Under the pieces are notes generated by a model. The model worked only from the letters and a program-made list of their open reading frames with translations, did not search any database and was not told where the DNA came from. DNA of 19,924 bases from Fusarium oxysporum f. sp. lycopersici 4287 (taxonomy: Eukaryota > Ascomycota > Sordariomycetes > Hypocreales > Nectriaceae), in the NCBI RefSeq assembly GCF_000149955.1, contig NC_030993.1, forward strand, positions 106,343 to 126,266. The letters run 5' to 3'. Of this stretch, positions 9,901 through 18,900 are shown one piece after another. Numbering within the stretch: position 1 is the stretch's first letter; the number at the start of each line of letters is the position of its first letter. Made by a program: the position numbers and the translations under genes.

Positions 9901-12900
9901 ATTGAGACTCCAGGCCAGCAAGCGCCGCCTACGACTCATATACCTGTCCCTGTTTCCTATGTAACCATCACCAAGCCTCATACTGGCACAGGCAGGTCTG
10001 AAGACACGGTAACAACTACTATCCCTCCCCAAGGCGACCAGCCCGGTACAGTTATCATTGAACCTGCGTCGCCCCCCATGCCCTCTGTCCCAATCCCCAG
10101 TTTATTCGTAACTATTACTAGACCTTACACTGGATCAGGTGAGATTACAGAACCAGTTACAACCACTATCGCTGCTCAGGACAATCAACCCGGTACAGTA
10201 ATCGTTGAGACCCCTGAGCGGGAAACGGCTTCTGTAGCAAGCAACACCGAAGCTTCATATATCAGCATTTCTAGACCCTATACGGGAACAGACCAGATCA
10301 CAGCGCCTGTTGTGACTACTGTTCCTCCCCGGGATGGTCAACCTGGAACCGTTATCTTTGAGACACAGGCTCCGTTTGCGACCATCTACCGCCCATACAC
10401 AGGATCAGATCAGATTACAGGTCCAGTTACTGTATCCACGATTGCTCCCGTGGGGGACAAGCCTGGCACTATTATCGTCGAGACGCCTGGTGGAGGTGCT
10501 GAATTCACGACTACTCCCCCTGCACCGTCGTATGTCACTTCATCAGTCCTGTATACTGGTGACGATCAGATTGCGGCACCAACAGTGCTCACCACGATTC
10601 CTCCCGAGGGCAACCAACCAGGAACTGTTATCATAGGAACACCAGGATCTTATGTCACAAGCACAACGGTTTACATGGGATCTGATTCAATCACTGGACC
10701 AACGGCTCTTACGACTATCCAGCCGCACGGTACGCAGGCTGGTGTGGTGGTTATTGCGATACCTCCTTATGTCACGACCACCTCTCCTTACACTGGAACT
10801 GACCAGATAACGGCACCCATTACTGTTACTGCTGTCAGTCCACAGGGGGACCAGCCTGGAACTGTGGTTATCGAGACACAAGCTCCTTTCGCGACAGTTT
10901 ATCGCCCACATACTGGACCCGGTCGCATAACTGCAGCAACTACCGTCACAACTATTGCTCCTTCTGGAAATCAACCTGGAACTGTTGTAGTTGAAACACC
11001 AGGTTCGGAGCCTCCTGTAACGACGACACCACCTAGCCCGTCATACACAACAGTCTATGAGCAATACTCAGGCACTGATGATATGACCGCACCATCAGCC
11101 AAGACTACTATCGAGCCTCAAAGTGACGAACCTGGTACCGTAATTTTCGAGACTCCCGGCCAGAAATTTGCTTCTACAAGTGCTGCTATCCCGGCTACAT
11201 ACGTCAATGTCTATCAGCCACACACTGGTCCGGACAGTATCACAGCACCTGTGACTATCAGCGATATTCCTCCTCAAGGGGGGCAGCCCGGTACATACAT
11301 CATTGAAACACCCGGTTCAAAGCCAGCTATCACGTCTATCCACTACGAACCTTCTTATGTAACATTTTATCAGCCCCACCCTGGTGATGGTACGATAACA
11401 GAGCCAGTCACTGTCACTACTCTACCCCCTCAAGGTGACCAGCCGGGAACTGTCATTATAGAGACACCGGGGTTAGAGACACCTACAACCTTAGGGCGTG
11501 AGCCCTCGTATGTGGTAGTTTCTAGACCTCACACTGGTTCAGAACAGATCAAAACCCCTGTCACAGTTACTACTATCGCCCCTCAAGGAGATCAACCCGG
11601 TACCGTGATCGTCGAAACGCCAGATCTGGAGCCAGCAACTTCAACACTAGCCCCCCAAGCAACATATTTCACAATTTATCGACCTGGCACGGGGGTAGAC
11701 CAGATTACGACTCCAGTTGCAGTTACAACCATTGAGCCACAAGGAGGTCAGCCAGGGACAGTCATAGTTGAGACGCCTGGTTCCCAGCCTCCTATCACAT
11801 CAGGACCTGCATTTGCATCTGAGTCTTCCTATATCACGATCTATACCCCACATACAGGCGTAGGGGATATAGTTGCTCCTGTTACACTCACTACTATTCC
11901 AGGACAATCGGGTCAACCGGGCACTGTGATTATCGAGACTCCTAGTTCAGGAGTAGGGGTTGCTCCAATTTCAGACACACCGTCGATGGGCTCTTCATAT
12001 GTAACAGTGTACCGACCGCACACGGGTACAGATGTAGTTACAACTCCAGTCACGATCACAACCATCATGCCACAAGGGGATAAACCGGGCACTGTGATTA
12101 TCGAGACTCCTGGTTCCCAACCTCCTGTTACTTCATAATCTTCAATGGGGCCTGCAACTTCTTACATCACAGTTTATAAACCTTATAATGGCACAGAATC
12201 CTATTTACAGCACCTGTGACGATTACAGAAGCCCCGGAGGACAACAACCAGCCAGGTACGGTCATCATTGAGACACCTGGATCCGGACCACCTTTCACCC
12301 TAGCACCATCCGCTCCTTATACCACCATCTATGAACCTTACACAGGCACGGGCGAAATCACAGGAGAGATCACTCGTACAGCCGCTCTCCCACAGGGAGA
12401 CCAGCCAGGCACTTTGATCATCGAAACACCCGGTCCACGTACTGAAAATAAAGGGGCTATTCCTGTCACTGTTTCCGCTGGAGATGATGGTTATGTGACT
12501 GTCTTCAAACCCTATACAGGCACTGATTCCATCACAGAGCCTCGAATGACTACTGTTTCTCCCTCAGGCGGTCAATTGGGCACTGTTATTGTTGAGACTC
12601 CAGTACCTGAGACAGAACACAGTAGTGGTGATGGCAGTCCCCCGTTGACCCTGCCCCCAGGAGATGATACGTATGCCACTATCTTCAGACCTCACACAGG
12701 CCCTGGATTGATTACCCAACCTGTTACTATTACTACCATCGCCCCATCAGCAGGTCAACCTGGCACTGTAATCATCGAGACTCCAGAGCCTGAATCAGGT
12801 CCTGAGTCCACGCCGACAACAACATCTGCACCAGGCCATGTCTACGTGACTATTTACAGACCATATACTGGTACTGCCCAAATTACTGCTCCTATTACCA

Positions 12901-15900
12901 TTACAACGACTGCCCCAGGATCAGACACTGGAACAGTGATCATCGAGACTTTGGCCCCCACAACCGCTAGTGTTATCTATGTGACCATCCATAGACCATA
13001 CACTGGCACAGAACATATCACTGAGCCAACGACTACCACCATAGCTCCTATATCTGGCACAGGTACTGTTGTCATTGAGACTCCGATCACTGAGCCAACC
13101 ACAGAGGGCCCGGTATCAAACTCACCGGAGATCACTATTCCCCCTAGCAATGAGAGCCACAACTCGACTATCATCAGACCGTATTCGGGTACAGAATCCA
13201 TCACGGGCCCCATTACCAAGTACCTCCCACCTACTGCGGCAGGAGAGCCTGGCACCATCGTGATTGAGACCCCTGTGGACGCGACTACAACGGAGGCTCA
13301 GCCGTCAGATGAAGCAAGCTCTCATGCACAAACCAACATTTCACCTAGCGACGGAACCCCGAATGTCACTGTTGTCCGTGAGCATACTGGGTCAGACACT
13401 ATCACTGCTCCAATTACCTTGTTTGAGCCGCCTAGTGCATCTGGTCAACCTGGCACTGTTATCATTGAGACTCCAGCCTCTAAGCATACATCCAAGCCAG
13501 TCGACGACAATGTTACAATTTATACTCTGGCCCCACCCGGTGTCAAAACGCCCGTTACCAGCTACAAGCTCCCTGGAAATTCGGGAGAGCCTGGAACTGT
13601 CTTTATCCAAACTGTTCCTTCAGAGCCAGCTCCTATGGGCGCAAATGTGACCATTACGAGAGAGGAATATTCCGGCCTTTTGGGTCCTTTTACTACATAC
13701 TTGCCTCCAGGAGCATCAGGCGACCCTGGTACCTTTATTATCGACTTGCCTGCAGGGAGACCGTCTCACGTCACCTCTGACGGTCCTGTAACTGTCTCGG
13801 CCCATTCTGGCAGTCACAATGTTACCATTGTTCGAAGTGGCCCAGGCAGTCAGGTTACCACGATCTTTATGCCTCCAACCGGAAGTGAAGCCGGAACCGT
13901 GATTATTGAGACTCCCACTGCTTCGCCAGAGCAAGGAGACGTTGCCGCATCTCCCAGCCCATTGACGGATGACAAGCCAGGTGTCACTATCCCCCCCAGC
14001 TCGAACAGTCCCAACATGACAATTATTAGGCCTTATCCTGGAACAGGCTCAATCACTGAACCCATCACTCGATACCTTCCTCCCACTGCAGCTGGAGAGC
14101 CTGGTACAGTTGTGATCGAAACCAATGCTTCGGATAGTCCCGAGCCTACGACCAATAACCCCGAGATTACTCTGCCTCCTACGTCCGACAGCCCTAATAC
14201 GACTGTTATCAGACCTTACACTGGACCAGGCTCAATCACTCAACCTATCACTCGATACATTCCTCCCACTGCAGCTGGAGAGCCTGGTACGATTGTGATC
14301 GAAACACAGTCAACAGATGCATCTGATACTTCGACCGAGGCCGGGTTAACAGATGAGCCATCTGCTATCACACTATCTGCCAGTCACGGTAGCCCCAACA
14401 TCACCATCATCAGGGGGGTTACCGGATCTGAAGTGGCCAAGGGTCCTGTCACGAAATACATTGAACCGACTAAGCCGGGAGAGCCGGGCACTATACTCAT
14501 TGAAACCCCTGTTGCTTCTGAACCCGACGGTTCGCCCGAGTCGCAAGAACCTGCAGGTGGACCGCCTTCGATCTCAGCGGTCCCTACAACTCCCGAGGAT
14601 TCGCTAGGCTCGACAAGCTCGAACCCTAATGCAATCACCGTCACTCCCAGTGATGCTAATAATGATGTGACAGTCATTGAGCCTAACACGAGGTTCCCGG
14701 ATGCTATAGAGAATGTTACGCAAATAATCCCTCCTTCTAACGGAAATCCCGGAACCAAGATCATTTACACCCCAATCGATACATCCTCAGTCGAGGAAGC
14801 ATCGCCAGGTGCATCTGGTACTGCGAACTTTGTCACGGTGAGCGCCACAGTCACCATTCCTGGTGACCCCTCCACTCGAACCGGCGTGAGGTCGAGCCCT
14901 GGTGCTGAGCCTACTACCACCGGCAAGGAAATAAACACTATCATCATCCCTCCTAGTGGAACGGAACCGGGAACAGTTGTCCTTCAAACTAGTGTTTATT
15001 TGGATCAGACGTTGGCTGAGCACGGAAACGTTACCATTACAAGAGCAGCTCCTGCCGGTATCACTAAGATTTTGACAACCTATGCGCCGCCAGCTGTATC
15101 TACTGATCCGGGTACTTTTATCATTGAGATCCCAGACTACAACGTCACTATCACACAGCAGGCAACGACCTCGATTGCGAGTCCCTTTACCACCTACCTG
15201 CCTCCGGGCTCCCAGGGTGATCCGGGCACAGTTGTCATCGAGGTACCTAGCTATAGTGCCACTACAGGATCTCACGTATCGCTACCAGCTTCAGGTCCGC
15301 CCGAAACTGAAGTCGCCGGCACTGGCCCTGGTAATACAACCATTTACAGTGGTGTTTCAGGAAATGTGGTCAAGACTATGTACTATCCTCCTACTAATTC
15401 AGGCGAACGGGGGACTGTCGTCGTTCAAACACCAGCTAAGTCATCTGAGAGGACTAATGAAGAGGAAACACCGACTTCCGCAGCGATCGGAGGGCGAACG
15501 AATACAACCATTTACACTGCGGGCTCTGGTACCGTCAGAACGACTGCATTGATCCTGGCTAGTTCTCCTGGCGAGCCGGATACGGTCTTGATCCAGACAC
15601 CAGCTACTAATCTAAATGAAGATACTTCGTCAGCCGGTCACTACACCACTGTTTTCACCGTTGGTACCGGAACAGCCACCAGAACGACCACTATCTCTGC
15701 CACTGCACCAGGAGAGCCAGATACGATCTTAATTCAGACACCTGCTACTGACTCGAATGAAGATACTTCGTCAGCCCGTCATTACAACACCACTGTATTC
15801 ACCGGTGGTGCTGGAACAGCCACTAGAACGACCATGATTTCTGCCACTGAACCTGGCGAGCCGGATACCATCCTGGTTATAACACCTACTGGTGATGTTC

Positions 15901-18900
15901 AGGAAACTGGTGGTGCCACCACGACTCCACCTCCTCGTGATGTTTCCAACGTTACAATTTCTCGAGACGGCCCAGGGTCAGCCCTTACCACTATCTACCA
16001 GCCTGCTACGGCCTCGAATGAACCGGGAACAGTCATAATAGAGACACCCACTGGTTCTTTCGAGGCTCCAAAGATTGCAGCAGCTGGTACCAATGTAACT
16101 GTGTACAGTGGTGGGCATGTCACCGCAACTCGCACTATCTACATCCCCCCCACTGCTTCGGATGATGCGGGCACTGTCATTATCGAAACACCGGATGGGT
16201 CAACGGCTTCTAAAACAGGTGCCGGTAATATTACCATTTACACCGGGGTTTCTGGCACAGCCACAAAGACAAGGTTCATTCCTGCCACAGTTACAGACGA
16301 GCCTGGAACGATCCTGATCGAAACTCCTACCGGCTCTCCTGATCCTCAAACAGGTGTCAGTAATATCACCATCTACACTGGTTTTGCTGGAACGACTGTG
16401 CGAACAACATTCATCCCAGGAACTGCGTCTGATGAGCCAGGAACTGTTATGGTCGAGACGCCAACTGGTCTTGCTGATTCTTCCAACACAGGAACTGCAC
16501 CTGGAAATGTCACAATCCACACAGGATATTCTGGTTCTGTAACGGAGACACGATACATCCCACCGACAAGGTCTGGAGAGGCTGGCACCATTGTCATCGA
16601 GACGCCAATTGGCGACTCTGTAGACAAGGAAACAAGTTCAGATCGTATCTCAGATTCATCCACGGGGACTGTTATATCTCCACAGCAGAGGGAAAATACT
16701 ACCGTCTATACCGGTGGTCCTAATGCCGTTGCACAGACCAAATATATACCAGCTACAGCATCAGATGAACCGGATACTATCTTGATTCAAACACCCACTA
16801 ATGGTATCGACACTGGAAGTGGTACCAGCGCATCTATCCCTGGTGCAGCAAAGCCTAATGTCACAATTTATAGCGCCGGCGCAGGGATGGACACTTCGCC
16901 GATCTATCTTCCTCCGGCTTCTTCAGGTGAAGCGGGAACAATCATTATTCTGACCCCAACCGGCTCGGCTGAACATGATAGCACCGGAGTCACAGGCAGC
17001 AGAGAAACAGAATCGCAATCTCCTAGCACCAGGAATGTCACTGTGACCAAACCCGCACCGGGATCCATCACGAGCATGTACACGACTTATATGCCTCCAG
17101 GTTCCCCTGGTGATCCGGGCACGGTTATTGTCGAAACTCCCGACTACAACGTTACTATCACGAGACAAGCCCCTGCATCAGTAACAAGCGTTCGCCTGTC
17201 ATACGTGGCTCCCGGTACTATCGGTGACCCAGGAACAGTCATCATGGAGACCCCCAACAATGCATATAATATCACGATCACGAGAGCTGCTCCTGCATCT
17301 GTTACAAGGATGCTGACAACATACGCTCCTCCAGACTCACCCGGCGACCCAGGGACAGTTATTATCGAAACCCCTGATAACAATATTACGGTAACACAAC
17401 AGGCACCGGCATCAATCACTAGCCCTATAACTCGCTATATCCCCCCAGGCACTCCCGGTGACCCAGGTACTGTGATAGTTGAGACGCCTAACAACGATTA
17501 TAATGTCACCATCACAAGAGCTGCACCTGCATCTGTTACCAGTATGCATACAACCTATACCCCTCCAGGCACTCCAGGCGATCCTGGTACTATCATTGTA
17601 GAGACACCTAACGCTGTTAACAACGACTACAATGTTACGGTTACAAGAGCTGCTCCAGCTTCAGTCAAGAGTCTATATACAACTTACGTCCCCCCAGGCG
17701 CCTCCGGAGATCCTGGTACAGTAATCGTTGAGACACCGGCTGGAGCTTACAACGTGACCACTACGCGAGGCGCCTCAGTCACTGCGCCATTCACCACATA
17801 CATAGCAGCAGCCTCCCCAGGCGACCCCGGCACGATTCTTATTGAAACCCCCGACTATAACACCACCATCACTCGCGAGGCACCTATTTCTGTGACAAGC
17901 CTGCGAACGATATATAGTCCCCCAGGGGACATAGGTGATCCTGGTACAGTGATCATTGAGACGCCCAGAAATGAGTATAATGTCACTGTCACCAAGGGTG
18001 CTTCAATCACAGTGCCTACAACGAAATACTCGCCGCCAGCTACGCCCGGTGATCCAGGCACTATTATCGTGGAAACCCCAGATTATAACGTCACCGTTAC
18101 TAGGCAAGGCCCCAAATCGGTTACCACCGTATTTTCGACCTATCTTCCACCCGGAAGCCCTGGCGACCCAGGTACTGTCATCGTCGAAACACCTGTTGGA
18201 CCGTATAATGTTACTACAACTCAAGGTGCTTCTACCATTACAGCTCCGTTAACAACCTACTTGCCTCCCAGCTCCCCTGGGGATCCCGGGACTGTCCTTA
18301 TTGAGACTCCTGAGTACAATGTGACAGTTACTAGAAAGGCGACTGATTCTGCTTCAGACACTGTTACCAGTTACGACCCACCAGTCACTCCCGGCGATCC
18401 TGGAACAGTTGCCATCATCATGCCCAACCAACGGGTTGTGTCAACTTCTCAAGACCCGTCAACTTCTGAGCCCGGTCAAAACACTACCATCTATAGAGCG
18501 GGCCCGAGATCCCTTACTGGTCCTGTAACGTCTTTTATCCCCCCACAGAGTGTAGGTGACAGCGGTACTGTGATTATTGAGACTCCTGGGCCTGCTACGC
18601 CGTTTAACGTGACGACCACTCAAACAGTTCGGACTATCACCGCAATCTATACGACCTTTCTGCCAGCAGGCGCACAGGATGATCCCGGGACAGTTCTCGT
18701 TGAGGTTCCGCCTGAGCGTAATGTAACAGTTACACAGCAGGATACTGCCATTACAGCGGCATATACAAGCTACTCGCCGCCAGGTGCTGCTGGGGATCCT
18801 GGTACTGTCATCGTTGGTATTCCAGCTGATCGTAGCGTGTCTATCACTTCTATTGAGAGCACTCGATCTGTTCCTTACACGACATATCTTCCACCCTGCC

